This document shows, in pieces, positions 17,426 through 25,925 of a stretch of 32,682 bases of DNA. The notes beneath the pieces are model-generated. The model had not been told where the DNA came from. It did no database searches and worked only from the letters and a program-made list of their open reading frames with translations. The stretch spans positions 1 to 32,682 of the forward strand of contig DGTJ01000020.1 in the NCBI GenBank assembly GCA_002393725.1, written 5' to 3'. Within the stretch, counting starts at the first letter, position 1. The number at the start of each line of letters is the position of its first letter. The position numbers were made by a program, and so were the translations under genes. The stretch is from Prevotella sp. UBA4339 (GTDB taxonomy: Bacteria > Bacteroidota > Bacteroidia > Bacteroidales > Bacteroidaceae).

Positions 17426-18283
17426 ATGAATGACAACTTCGAAAAAATCAACCTGGACGACTATTTCCAGACCGGTGAGGGGGGTACAGCCCTGACCTAC
17501 AACCACAAGAACGGCAAGACGCTAGCCAAGCTCTTCATGCAAAGCTTAGCCGCAGAAAACGCCGTGCGCGAGTTCCACACCAACCAGGTGGTTTATGAGA
17601 GCGGACTGCCCACGCCGCAGCCCATCCGTCTGATTACCGACGGGGAGCGTTTCGGCGCAGAGTACGAGCTCATCAGCCCCAAGCGCTCTTTCACCCGCAT
17701 CATCTCGCAGGAGCCCGACAAGTTGGTTCCATTGTCACAGCGCTTTGCAATACTCGCCAGACAGATACACGAGACTCCCGCCGACACGCAGAGGCTGCCC
17801 GACATGAAGGAGCTGGTGGCCTACTGGATTGACAAGTATGAGCAACTGCCCGACAGCTACAAGGAGCGCCTCCACCGCACACTTGACACAATCCCCACTG
17901 CAACCACCTGCCTGCATGGCGACCTGCACATCGGCAATATCATCACCGATGGCAGCAGAGACCTTTGGATCGATGTGGGCGACTTTGCCTACGGTGTACC
18001 CGAGTGGGACCTCTGCATGATGTACTATTCTACGAACTTCATGAGCGAAGCACGTGCAGACAACATCTTCCACCTCGACCTGCCTACACTGAGAAAGCAC
18101 TGGGAGGTCTTCGCAAAAGAATACTATGGTACTGACAGCAAAGAGGCAATAGAAGAGGAAGAGAGGAAGCTCAAACCATATTCTGCACTTAAGATAGCAT
18201 TCCTGGTTAGCAAGTTGAAAAACGGGAAAGGGGCTGTCAGCGATACACTCTTCAAAATGTTCGACACCTATTTACCGCAATAA
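17426..18283 (+). CDS. Aminoglycoside-phosphotransferase-like kinase (TIGR02172-type)
   Basis: Cytoplasmic 285-residue protein of the APH/choline-kinase fold. The catalytic loop is HGDLHIGN (D166, N171) and the metal-binding DVGD begins at D183. The N-terminal lobe has the glycine loop GEGGTALTY and a lysine in KTLAKLF. It resembles the TIGR02172 family first described from Fibrobacter. The physiological substrate is unknown; antibiotic resistance should not be assumed. It starts 5 bases after the synthetase-like gene and ends 3 bases before the phosphatase-like gene, so the three are likely cotranslated and functionally linked. Confidence 0.85.
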   Translation: MNDNFEKINLDDYFQTGEGGTALTYNHKNGKTLAKLFMQSLAAENAVREFHTNQVVYESGLPTPQPIRLITDGERFGAEYELISPKRSFTRIISQEPDKLVPLSQRFAILARQIHETPADTQRLPDMKELVAYWIDKYEQLPDSYKERLHRTLDTIPTATTCLHGDLHIGNIITDGSRDLWIDVGDFAYGVPEWDLCMMYYSTNFMSEARADNIFHLDLPTLRKHWEVFAKEYYGTDSKEAIEEEERKLKPYSALKIAFLVSKLKNGKGAVSDTLFKMFDTYLPQ

Positions 18284-18286
18284 GAC

Positions 18287-19201
18287 ATGAAACTACTATC
18301 CACTTGTGCATGTACTGCCTGCAAGGCCGTCGTGCTGATAATGATAATGACAATGACAACACTCCAAGACTCTCGGGCCCAAGAGCGAAGCATCGCTTTT
18401 GAAGGCATCGAGAATGCTCGCGACATGGGCTCACTCGTGATGCAAGACGGCAGTACCGTCTCCACGGGCAGGCTCATCCGCAGCGGAAACCTCTATAAAG
18501 CTACCGATTCCGACATCAGGAGACTGAAGGAAGAATATCAGCTCACCCATGTGATAGACTTCCGTTTTGAGCAAGAGGCAGGGTCAGCCCCCGACCGTAC
18601 TATCGACGGAGTAAGCTACACGCATCTTTCCACACTGCCGAAGTCACTGATAGCAGGATTTTCCACAACCAGACCAGACACAGCAAAGATTGACATGAGC
18701 AACTTGGCAGAAGTGATGCTTAAGTTCTCGTTCAGTCCCTCGGCTCAGGCAATGGCACAGAAGCTGTACCCGGCTATCGTCAACGATGCCAAGTCGCAAA
18801 GATACTACGGACGTTTTCTAGATTTGGTACTAAAGGCCGATGGCGGTGTGCTCTGGCACTGCTCGCAAGGCAAAGACCGTGCCGGCTGGGCATCAGCCTT
18901 CCTGCTGGCGGCACTTGGAGCCAGCCGCGAGGTAATCGTTGCCGATTTCGACCTCTCCAACCAGAGCTATGCCAGCCAGGTAGAGACTATGTCGGCGAAA
19001 GTCCGCGAGATGGGAGGCGGTAATAAGGAGCTGGCATTCATCCGTGCGATGGTCGGCGTGAGCCGCGAGAACTTCGAAGCGACACTCGATATGATTGACA
19101 GCAAGTACGGTTCGCTCTCTGACTATCTGGAGAATCAGCTTGGATTCTCCAAAGAGAAGCAGAAGATGCTACGCAAGAAATACTTGATTAGCAAGCAATA
19201 A
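18287..19201 (+). CDS. Exported tyrosine-phosphatase-like protein (Y_phosphatase3 family)
   Basis: A 304-residue protein with the PTP loop HCSQGKDRAG (C192, R198), as in PF13350 phosphatases acting on phosphotyrosine, phosphoinositides or other phosphate esters. IENARDMGSL and IRSGNLYKA are the usual N-terminal family motifs. The leader contains three cysteines (CACTAC) before a hydrophobic run and a likely signal peptidase site near SRAQE, so the mature enzyme is probably periplasmic or secreted. That is odd for a gene placed between a cytoplasmic kinase and a cytoplasmic alarmone hydrolase. The true substrate is unknown. Confidence 0.87.
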   Translation: MKLLSTCACTACKAVVLIMIMTMTTLQDSRAQERSIAFEGIENARDMGSLVMQDGSTVSTGRLIRSGNLYKATDSDIRRLKEEYQLTHVIDFRFEQEAGSAPDRTIDGVSYTHLSTLPKSLIAGFSTTRPDTAKIDMSNLAEVMLKFSFSPSAQAMAQKLYPAIVNDAKSQRYYGRFLDLVLKADGGVLWHCSQGKDRAGWASAFLLAALGASREVIVADFDLSNQSYASQVETMSAKVREMGGGNKELAFIRAMVGVSRENFEATLDMIDSKYGSLSDYLENQLGFSKEKQKMLRKKYLISKQ

Positions 19202-19223
19202 TAATCGTCAATACGAAAAGGCT

Positions 19224-19799
19224 ATGGCAAATAAACCCTTAGACACAGAACTGCTCGATCGCGCTATCGTGTTCGCAGTCCGTGCCCATGCAGGAACAGA
19301 ACGTCGAGGCAAAGGATTCCCCTACATCGTCCATCCGCTGGAAGCTGTAGAGATTGTAGCCACCATGACCTCCGACCAGGAGCTGCTGGCAGCAGCCGCT
19401 CTTCACGACACGGTAGAAGACACCGACGTCACCATAGAAGAGATACGCACTGAGTTCGGAGACCGCATTGCTTCGCTTGTCGCCTCCGAGAGCGACGTAA
19501 CGCCCAGTGGTGTCAGCGAGGAGCAGAGCTGGCATGCCCGCAAGCTTGCAGCCATCAACCGTCTGGAGCAAGCCTCGCACGATGCAAAGATTGTAGCCCT
19601 GGGCGACAAACTCTCAAACATGCGTGCCATAGCACGCGACTATACCGTGCAGGGCGACAGGCTCTGGAGTCTTTTCCATGCCAAGGACAGGAGCGACCAC
19701 GAGTGGCACTATCGCGGCCTGGCTGCTTCACTCAGCGAACTGAGCGACACATTCGCATACAAGGAGTTTATACGGCTTATTAATCAGGTGTTCCAATAG
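19224..19799 (+). CDS. MESH1-like small alarmone hydrolase (HD domain)
   Basis: Cytoplasmic 191-residue single HD domain of the SpoT/MESH1 hydrolase type. Metal ligands are H37 (YIVHPLEA), H61 and D62 (ALHDTVEDT) and D128 (ALGDKLSNM). E65 and D66, the pair used by MESH1 and SpoT for hydrolysis, are present at the same positions as in human MESH1. Known members remove pyrophosphate from (p)ppGpp, and animal MESH1 also dephosphorylates NADPH. The product is close to MESH1 in length, so it lacks synthetase and regulatory domains. It ends the plus-strand run that also contains the synthetase-like gene, giving a potential make-and-break pair. Confidence 0.9.
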   Translation: MANKPLDTELLDRAIVFAVRAHAGTERRGKGFPYIVHPLEAVEIVATMTSDQELLAAAALHDTVEDTDVTIEEIRTEFGDRIASLVASESDVTPSGVSEEQSWHARKLAAINRLEQASHDAKIVALGDKLSNMRAIARDYTVQGDRLWSLFHAKDRSDHEWHYRGLAASLSELSDTFAYKEFIRLINQVFQ

Positions 19800-19809
19800 T
19801 TTTGACGCC

Positions 19810-19845
19810 TGTGACAGAACCTCCTACAACGGAGGCACTGCCACA
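19810..19845. terminator. Hairpin between convergent genes, possible bidirectional terminator
   Basis: An 8-bp arm (TGTGACAG with CTGCCACA, one mismatch) encloses a perfect 5-bp stem (CCTCC with GGAGG) and a 6-base loop. It lies 11 bases after the alarmone hydrolase stop and 32 bases from the GH35 stop on the other strand. There is no strong T-run on either side, so intrinsic termination is not certain. Confidence 0.45.
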
Positions 19846-19876
19846 GACGTTTATTCAAGACAAAGCCGAAATACTG

Positions 19877-22201
19877 TCAGTACACGAAAATCCTGTAATC
19901 CTTAATGCTGCCTGGTGCACCTTCTTCTGCACGGGGCAGATACTCGAAGCCGGAGAGCTGTTGCACAGAGCCGAGATCGACAACCATCAGGTGAGGCAAA
20001 GTAGCGCCCTTGGCTGTGCGCCAGTAGGTAGACTCTTGGAGGTCGAACACCTTATCTGCAAGATTATTACCTCTGATGATTTCCTCACTGTCGGCATACT
20101 TCACTGTCCAAGGCTCGCGACTTATGCGCTTGCCATCCTTGCCAAGGGCATATACCTCAGCCACACATACGTTATCCTTTCCCTCATGGGTAGACAAGGC
20201 CTGGAGGGCGATATATCTGCCTTTAGCCGGGGCAGCAAACCTTACCGTCTGCCAACCGTTACCCGGAGCGAAACTGCCTGCTGCCACAGGAGTTGCAGAA
20301 TTCAGGTCGGGCTTGTCACCAGGATTGTTGTGAGTGACGCTCTTTTCCAGGTTGAGCTGGTCAAGCTCTGGCTTGTCCTGAGCCCAGAGAGTCGTCTTGG
20401 CAGGTCCTACTAAATCAAGGACCACCACCTCATTAAGTCCACGTTTCATCCAACAGGCAGGAACATAAAGCGTCTGCTGAGGGCCTATGTTCCAGAATCT
20501 GCCTATAGGATATCCGTTTACATACACCTGCCCCTTACCGAAATTAGACAGGTTAAGGAATGTGTCGCCTCGCTTGCTTAGCTTGAAGTATCCTCGATAG
20601 TAGCCAGCGCCTCCCGCACCCCTGAGACTGTCCTTCGCGGACTGAGCAGAGGCGAGAGCCTTCGCTGCTGTGGAGTAGTCATCGGGGATCGTTAGGATGG
20701 TCCAGCGCTTCAGGTTCCAAGTGACGTCATTACCATCGACTTCTGCCGAGACGGTCACGTTCTCCGTGATTCCCTTATAGTCCTTGATGGCCCGTCCGAA
20801 GTTGATACGCCCCATGGCTTCAAGGAGTATCTTCAGTTCCTGTCCCTTCTGAACCGGAGGCAGCAAGATGCTCTTCTCGTTCTTTACACGGTCGATCTTC
20901 CCGATATACTTATCATCGACGAACACCTGTGCAAAGTCGTGACAATCGTTAAGTGTGAGCACCGACGACGTGGATATCTCCGGCAGCGTGGTAGCATATA
21001 TCATTGAGCCCCAGCCCATATCCATATCCTCCATAGTGAGCAGAGGGGAGTCGAATACGGCACTGTCAGCCCCGAGGATGATCGGTGCAAACTCCTTTGC
21101 CTCGAACTCAGGGATGCTGATGAGGTAAGCCGGAGCTTTCACCTCGCGGGGAAGTGGTTTGTCACTGTATTTCTGGAGCACCTTCCGCAGCTTGTAATAT
21201 TTCTCCGTTGCCCAACCATACTCATTGATGGGGGCATCATAGTCATAACTCGTTACGTCGGGGGCGAATCCGGGAGAGTTGGCTCCAGCCCAGTGGCCGA
21301 AGCTGGTGCCTCCGTGAGTCATGTAGAGAGAGAAACTGATGCCCTTGGAGAGCATCTCGTCGATACCGCTGACCATATCGTCGGCAGGACGTGTCTCATG
21401 ACGTGCTCCCCACTTGTCGAACCATCCGCTCCAGAACTCAGAACACATCAGCGGAGCATCCGGGCGCAGTTCACGAAGACGGGCAAACTGTTTGTCTATA
21501 TTGGCTCCCGTTCCGAAGTTCATTGTCCACACGAGGTCATCGAGACCGTTCTTCTCGAAGTTGCTCGCCCAGTCGCACTGGAAGAGAGCCATCTTGTCAC
21601 CGTATATGCCTCTCAGGCAGTCACGGATCTCAGAGACATAAGCCTTGTCCTCGCCGTAGGAGCCGTATTCATTCTCTACCTGCACCATAATAATGGGGCC
21701 ACCATTCTGGATGGTCAGAGGTGCAAGCTGCTCGCCTACTTTCTTCTCGAATATCTTCACGCGCTCCATGAAGTAGGGATCCTGCTCGCGAAGGCGGATA
21801 TCCTTCTTTTTCAGGAGCCACCAAGGCAGACCTCCCATCTCCCACTCTGCACATACGTATGGACCGGGACGGACGATGACGTACATACCGTGTTTCCGGG
21901 CCAGGCGACAGAACTCTGCCACATCGTTCTGACCGGTAAAGTCAAACTGTCCTTCCCGCTGTTCGTGAATATTCCAGAACACATAGATGCAGATGGTATT
22001 CATACCCAAAGCCTTGCAGGAGCGAATACGATGCTCCCAATACGGACGCGGAATACGAGGGTAGTGAATTTCAGCAGCCTTTACTATGAACGGCTTTCCA
22101 TCCAGCAGGAAAGTACCTTTACCAACCGTAAAGTCACCTGCATTAACATTCAGTGAGAAAAGTGCCGAAAACAAGACACACAAAGCAAAAAATCTCTTCA
22201 T
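19877..22201 (-). CDS. GH35 beta-galactosidase, exported
   Basis: A 774-residue family 35 beta-galactosidase with a signal peptide (MKRFFALCVLFSALFSLNVNAG). The acid/base is E178 in VQVENEYG and the nucleophile is E255 in CSEFWSGWFDKWG. The TIM barrel occupies about residues 25-350, followed by beta-sandwich domains and a C-terminal discoidin-like region (residues about 640-774, ending YRIFVY). The likely job is to remove beta-galactose from plant or host glycans in the periplasm. It is divergent from the GH67 operon with a 140-bp shared intergenic region and a candidate -7 box. Confidence 0.95.
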   Translation of the reverse strand: MKRFFALCVLFSALFSLNVNAGDFTVGKGTFLLDGKPFIVKAAEIHYPRIPRPYWEHRIRSCKALGMNTICIYVFWNIHEQREGQFDFTGQNDVAEFCRLARKHGMYVIVRPGPYVCAEWEMGGLPWWLLKKKDIRLREQDPYFMERVKIFEKKVGEQLAPLTIQNGGPIIMVQVENEYGSYGEDKAYVSEIRDCLRGIYGDKMALFQCDWASNFEKNGLDDLVWTMNFGTGANIDKQFARLRELRPDAPLMCSEFWSGWFDKWGARHETRPADDMVSGIDEMLSKGISFSLYMTHGGTSFGHWAGANSPGFAPDVTSYDYDAPINEYGWATEKYYKLRKVLQKYSDKPLPREVKAPAYLISIPEFEAKEFAPIILGADSAVFDSPLLTMEDMDMGWGSMIYATTLPEISTSSVLTLNDCHDFAQVFVDDKYIGKIDRVKNEKSILLPPVQKGQELKILLEAMGRINFGRAIKDYKGITENVTVSAEVDGNDVTWNLKRWTILTIPDDYSTAAKALASAQSAKDSLRGAGGAGYYRGYFKLSKRGDTFLNLSNFGKGQVYVNGYPIGRFWNIGPQQTLYVPACWMKRGLNEVVVLDLVGPAKTTLWAQDKPELDQLNLEKSVTHNNPGDKPDLNSATPVAAGSFAPGNGWQTVRFAAPAKGRYIALQALSTHEGKDNVCVAEVYALGKDGKRISREPWTVKYADSEEIIRGNNLADKVFDLQESTYWRTAKGATLPHLMVVDLGSVQQLSGFEYLPRAEEGAPGSIKDYRIFVY

Positions 22202-22228
22202 ATCAGTAGTTAATAATTAATTTGAATG

Positions 22229-22236
22229 CAAAAATA
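22229..22236 (-). promoter_or_regulatory. Candidate -7 box for the GH35 gene
   Basis: TATTTTTG on the minus strand fits TAnnTTTG and lies 27 bases upstream of the GH35 ATG in a T-rich stretch. No properly spaced -33 TTG was identified. Confidence 0.4.
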
Positions 22237-22263
22237 AGAAAAAAAACAAAAAAGTAGTACGGT

Positions 22264-22279
22264 AAAAAGGCAAAAAGGC
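22264..22279 (+). repeat. Tandem AAAAAGGC pair in the divergent GH35/GH67 promoter region
   Basis: Two exact adjacent 8-bp copies lie between the two opposed -7 boxes. The placement would suit a regulator site, but with only two copies and an A-rich unit chance is also plausible. Confidence 0.5.
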
Positions 22280-22301
22280 ATAGTTTTTAAGAATAATTGT
22301 G

Positions 22302-22309
22302 TATATTTG
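22302..22309 (+). promoter_or_regulatory. Candidate -7 box for the GH67 operon
   Basis: TATATTTG fits the TAnnTTTG consensus and lies 32 bases upstream of the GH67 ATG. The region about 20 bases further upstream is T-rich (TTTTT) but has no clear TTG. Confidence 0.5.
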
Positions 22310-22341
22310 CAGCAAAATAAAGGAACTAACTTCGAGAAAGA

Positions 22342-24180
22342 ATGAAAAAGATCGCTATTCTTATGTTGGCATTAGCCAGTTGCGTAAGTATGATGGCTGA
22401 AGACGGCAGTCGTCTGTGGATGAGATACGATAAAGTGCAGAAGGCACAAGTAGACGGACCGGAGTGCATCGCAGCAGAAGAGCTCCGCAATTTCTATAAT
22501 GGCAGTAAGGCCACCTTGGTGATTGACCCCAATATCAGCAATGATGAGGGATATGTCATCGAGGGCAGCACCGTCAAGGCAAAGACTGAGCGCGGCCTGA
22601 TGTATGGAGCCTACGCAATGCTCAGAGGCGAGAAGGGAGCCTCAGAGCCTTTCTTCAAGCTCAGGATACTCAACCACTGGGACAATCTCGACGGCAGCAT
22701 CGAGAGAGGATATGCCGGACGGAGCATCTTCTGGGATCTCGAAGGCGACAAGCCCAAAGCCATCGATGCTGCCCTCATCAAAGAGTATGCAAGGGCAAAT
22801 GCAAGCATCGGTATCAACGGGACAGTACTGAATAATGTAAATGCATCGCCAAAGATTCTGTCGGCACCATACATTAAGAAGGTAAAAGAGATAGCAGCCA
22901 TCCTTCGTCCTTACGGAATAAAGGTGTACCTCTCTGTAAACTTCGCATCGCCAATGGCATTGGGAAAGCTCAAGACTGCCGACCCTCTTAATCCGAGAGT
23001 CAAGACATGGTGGAAAGCAAAGGCTAAGGAGATCTACAAGGAGATACCCGATTTTGGCGGTTTCCTGGTAAAAGCCAACTCTGAGGGGCAGCCTGGCCCA
23101 GGTGACTACAAGCGCAGTCACGCACAAGGTGCTAATATGCTGGCAGAGGCTGTAAAGCCTTACGGAGGAATAATCATGTGGCGCAGCTTTGTATATGGTG
23201 CCAACCACAAGGGCGAGGACCGCGTGAAGCAAGCGGTGTCTGAGTTTAAGGAGGATGACGGAAAGTTTATGGACAACGTCATCCTGCAGTCAAAGAACGG
23301 ACCGCTCGATTTCCAGCCACGTGAGCCATACGCTCCTATCTTCGACAACATGAACAAGACTCCACAGATGGTTGAACTTCAGATTACCCAGGAGTATCTC
23401 GGACAGTCGCGCCATCTGGTATATCTCTCACCCATGTGGAGAGAGTTCTTCGGATTCGTAAGCCCAAAGCGTCTGGCAGGAATAGCAGGAGTAGCCAACA
23501 TCGGACTCGACAAGAACTGGTGCGGGCATCATTTCTCCCAGGCCAACTGGTATGCTTTCGGACGTCTGGCATGGAACCCGTTCATGAAAAGTGAGGAGAT
23601 AGCAGAAGAATGGCTTAGACAGACGTTTGGCGACCAGGCCATCAACGAGCGGCTTCTCTCCATGATGCTCCGTTCGCGTGAGGCCTGCGTAGACTATATG
23701 ATGCCTCTCGGACTGCACCATATCTTCAAGTTCGACCACCACTATGGGCCAGAACCCGACGGCTTCATCGAGCACTACCCACTGGAGTGGTGTCCTGTCT
23801 ACTATCACAAGGCCGACAAGGAAGGTGTTGGTTTCAATCGCAGTCATACCGGCACTGATGCCACATCACAATATAGTGAGCCATATTGCTCGCTTTACGA
23901 TGACATCAACACTTGCCCGGAGAGATATCTGCTGTGGTTCCACCATGTACCCTGGACCTACCGGTTGAAGAGCGGCAACACGCTCTGGGAGGAGATTCAG
24001 GCACGATACGACAGAGGCGTAAGAGAGGTAGAGGACTTCTGCAAGACATGGCAGGAGGCAAAGCCGTTTATCGACGAGCAGAGATGGAAGGAGGTCGATG
24101 AGCGCATGCAGCATCAGCTCGAGAATGCGAAAGAGTGGCGCAAGGTGTGCACAGACTATTTCAGGACATTTGCCGAATGA
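22342..24180 (+). CDS. GH67 alpha-glucuronidase, exported
   Basis: Removes 4-O-methyl-glucuronic or glucuronic acid from the non-reducing end of xylo-oligosaccharides. A signal peptide (KKIAILMLALASCVSMMA) predicts export to the periplasm. The family block ILNHWDNLDGSIERGYAGR is intact. By spacing against the Cellvibrio enzyme (E292, D365, E393), the acid is E248 (KANSEGQPGP) and the bases are D323 (LDFQPREP) and E351 (QITQEY). At 612 residues it is somewhat shorter than the usual 680-720. It heads the plus-strand operon, and its stop overlaps the next start by 4 bp (ATGA). Confidence 0.95.
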   Translation: MKKIAILMLALASCVSMMAEDGSRLWMRYDKVQKAQVDGPECIAAEELRNFYNGSKATLVIDPNISNDEGYVIEGSTVKAKTERGLMYGAYAMLRGEKGASEPFFKLRILNHWDNLDGSIERGYAGRSIFWDLEGDKPKAIDAALIKEYARANASIGINGTVLNNVNASPKILSAPYIKKVKEIAAILRPYGIKVYLSVNFASPMALGKLKTADPLNPRVKTWWKAKAKEIYKEIPDFGGFLVKANSEGQPGPGDYKRSHAQGANMLAEAVKPYGGIIMWRSFVYGANHKGEDRVKQAVSEFKEDDGKFMDNVILQSKNGPLDFQPREPYAPIFDNMNKTPQMVELQITQEYLGQSRHLVYLSPMWREFFGFVSPKRLAGIAGVANIGLDKNWCGHHFSQANWYAFGRLAWNPFMKSEEIAEEWLRQTFGDQAINERLLSMMLRSREACVDYMMPLGLHHIFKFDHHYGPEPDGFIEHYPLEWCPVYYHKADKEGVGFNRSHTGTDATSQYSEPYCSLYDDINTCPERYLLWFHHVPWTYRLKSGNTLWEEIQARYDRGVREVEDFCKTWQEAKPFIDEQRWKEVDERMQHQLENAKEWRKVCTDYFRTFAE

Positions 24181-24842
24181 AGGTCATCGTTTCAAATGAG
24201 ATAGAGAGTGTCTGCCCGTCATTCATCGGGGCAGCGGTAGAGGCACAAGTGGTCAACTCAGGCTATTGCCAGCCTCTGTGGGACGAGATCCATGCCCTCG
24301 AAGATAAATTCCGTAAGGAGCTGACCACCGAGTCGCTGAAACAGCTGCCGGGCATCGCTGCCACCCGCAGGGTGTATAAAGCCTGTGGCAAGGACCCCTC
24401 GCGCTACCGCCCGGCCAGCGAGCAACTTATCAGGCGCATGCTGCAGGGCAAGGAACTATACCAGATAGACACCCTCGTAGATCTTGTGAACCTCGCATCC
24501 ATCGCCTTCGGATACAGTATCGGGGGCTTCGATGCGGATAAGTTCGTAGGCGATACCCTCACACTCGGGATAGGGCGCGAGGGAGAGCCGTACGAGGGTA
24601 TCGGAAGAGGCATCATCAACATCGCAGGCCTGCCTGTATACCGCGATGCAGAAGGAGGAGTAGGCACTCCTACGAGCGATAATGAACGAACAAAGATGAC
24701 CCTCGGCACCACACATTTAGTGGTACTGATCAACGGATATGACGGTAATGAGAGCCGGGTGCTCGACAATGCACACTTCATCCAGGACCTGTTAAGGAAA
24801 TACTGTCAGAGCGACGGGGGCACAGTCACCTTATATACATAG
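24177..24842 (+). CDS. B3/4-domain protein (tRNA-editing-like)
   Basis: A 221-residue cytoplasmic protein resembling the B3/4 editing domain of phenylalanyl-tRNA synthetase beta subunits, found stand-alone in many bacteria. Visible family blocks are LPGIAATRRVYKACGKDPSR, DLVNLASI and GYSIGGFD. The frame is open 14 codons upstream, but the ATG at 24177 overlaps the GH67 stop in an ATGA junction and starts the conserved N-terminus (MKVIVSNEIE). Stand-alone members are thought to hydrolyse mischarged aminoacyl-tRNA or bind amino acids; the activity here is inference. It is followed 3 bases later by mnmA, also a tRNA gene. Confidence 0.85.
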   Translation: MKVIVSNEIESVCPSFIGAAVEAQVVNSGYCQPLWDEIHALEDKFRKELTTESLKQLPGIAATRRVYKACGKDPSRYRPASEQLIRRMLQGKELYQIDTLVDLVNLASIAFGYSIGGFDADKFVGDTLTLGIGREGEPYEGIGRGIINIAGLPVYRDAEGGVGTPTSDNERTKMTLGTTHLVVLINGYDGNESRVLDNAHFIQDLLRKYCQSDGGTVTLYT

Positions 24843-24845
24843 AAT

Positions 24846-25925
24846 ATGAATTTGTCAGAACTTGAAGATAAGCGTATCGCCGTATTGCTTTCAGGCGGCG
24901 TGGACAGCAGCGTAGTGGTCTACGAGTTTGCAAGACTCGGGGTTCATCCGGACTGTTTCTATATTAAGATAGGACCTGAAGAGGAGGAGGAATGGGACTG
25001 CTCTTCTGAAGAGGATCTCGAGATGGCTACTGCTGTAGCGCACAAGTATGGATGCAGACTTGAAGTGATAGACTGCCACAAGGAATATTGGGATCAGGTC
25101 ACGAAATACACTATGGACAAGGTTCGTGCCGGTATGACTCCCAACCCCGACGTAATGTGTAACCGCCTCATAAAGTTTGGGGCCTTCGATGAAAAGAGAG
25201 GTCATAACTATGATCTCATCGCAACAGGCCACTACGCGCAGACAGAGACCGACGAGAACGGCCGCAAATGGCTCTGCACCAGTCCTGACCCCGTGAAGGA
25301 CCAGACAGACTTCCTCGCTCAGATCTACGACTGGCAGCTCCAGAAGGCACTCTTCCCCATAGGGCACTATATGAAGGACGAGGTCCGTGAGATAGCAGAG
25401 CGCGAACATCTCGTAAATGCCAAGCGCAAGGACTCTCAAGGCATCTGTTTCCTGGGCAAGATAAACTACAACGACTATATCCGCCGCTATCTCGGAGAAC
25501 AGCCAGGAGACGTGATAGAGTTAGAGACAGGCAGACGCATAGGAGAGCACAAGGGTCTATGGTTCCATACCATAGGGCAGCGCAAGGGCATGGGGTTCAG
25601 CGGGGGACCTTGGTTTGTAGTAAAGAAGGATGTTGCCAGTAACATCCTGTACGTATCTCACGGCTATGACCCGGAGACAGCCTATAAGCAGGACTTCAGG
25701 GTCCACGACTTCCATTACCTCACAAAGTGTCTGACACCTTGTGAGGCGACATTCAAGATAAGGCACACACCGGAGTATCACCCTGCCACATTGGAGTGGA
25801 CGGGGGAGAGAGAGTTTACCGTACATTCGAAAGAGAAGATTCACGGAGTGGCACCGGGACAGTTCTGCGTGATCTACGACAAGAACCATCACAGATGCCT
25901 TGGCTCTGGCGAGATAACAATATGA
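24846..25925 (+). CDS. mnmA: tRNA-specific 2-thiouridylase MnmA
   Basis: Adds sulfur at position 2 of the wobble uridine in tRNA for Lys, Glu and Gln. The 359-residue protein has the ATP pyrophosphatase loop LLSGGVDSSV near the N-terminus, the catalytic cysteine pair C105 (PNPDVMCN) and C201 (SQGICF), ATGHYA and the C-terminal GQFCVIYD block. An acidic insertion (GPEEEEEWDCSSEEDLE) replaces the shorter loop of E. coli MnmA; I associate this with one of the MnmA paralogues that several Bacteroidota encode. It is unusual to find it inside a glycosidase operon. The GH2 frame begins at an ATG overlapping its stop. Confidence 0.94.
   Translation: MNLSELEDKRIAVLLSGGVDSSVVVYEFARLGVHPDCFYIKIGPEEEEEWDCSSEEDLEMATAVAHKYGCRLEVIDCHKEYWDQVTKYTMDKVRAGMTPNPDVMCNRLIKFGAFDEKRGHNYDLIATGHYAQTETDENGRKWLCTSPDPVKDQTDFLAQIYDWQLQKALFPIGHYMKDEVREIAEREHLVNAKRKDSQGICFLGKINYNDYIRRYLGEQPGDVIELETGRRIGEHKGLWFHTIGQRKGMGFSGGPWFVVKKDVASNILYVSHGYDPETAYKQDFRVHDFHYLTKCLTPCEATFKIRHTPEYHPATLEWTGEREFTVHSKEKIHGVAPGQFCVIYDKNHHRCLGSGEITI

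Noticed and set aside
17426..18283. Aminoglycoside resistance gene
   Set aside because: The fold matches APH-like kinases, but the sequence is closer to the TIGR02172 group and sits in a conserved-looking operon with no other resistance genes.
24135..24176. Upstream start for the B3/4 gene inside GH67
   Set aside because: The ATGA junction at 24177 and the conserved N-terminus favour the later start.
25796..25921. 42-codon upstream extension of the GH2 gene
   Set aside because: It overlaps the end of mnmA in another frame, and the signal peptide begins only after 25922.
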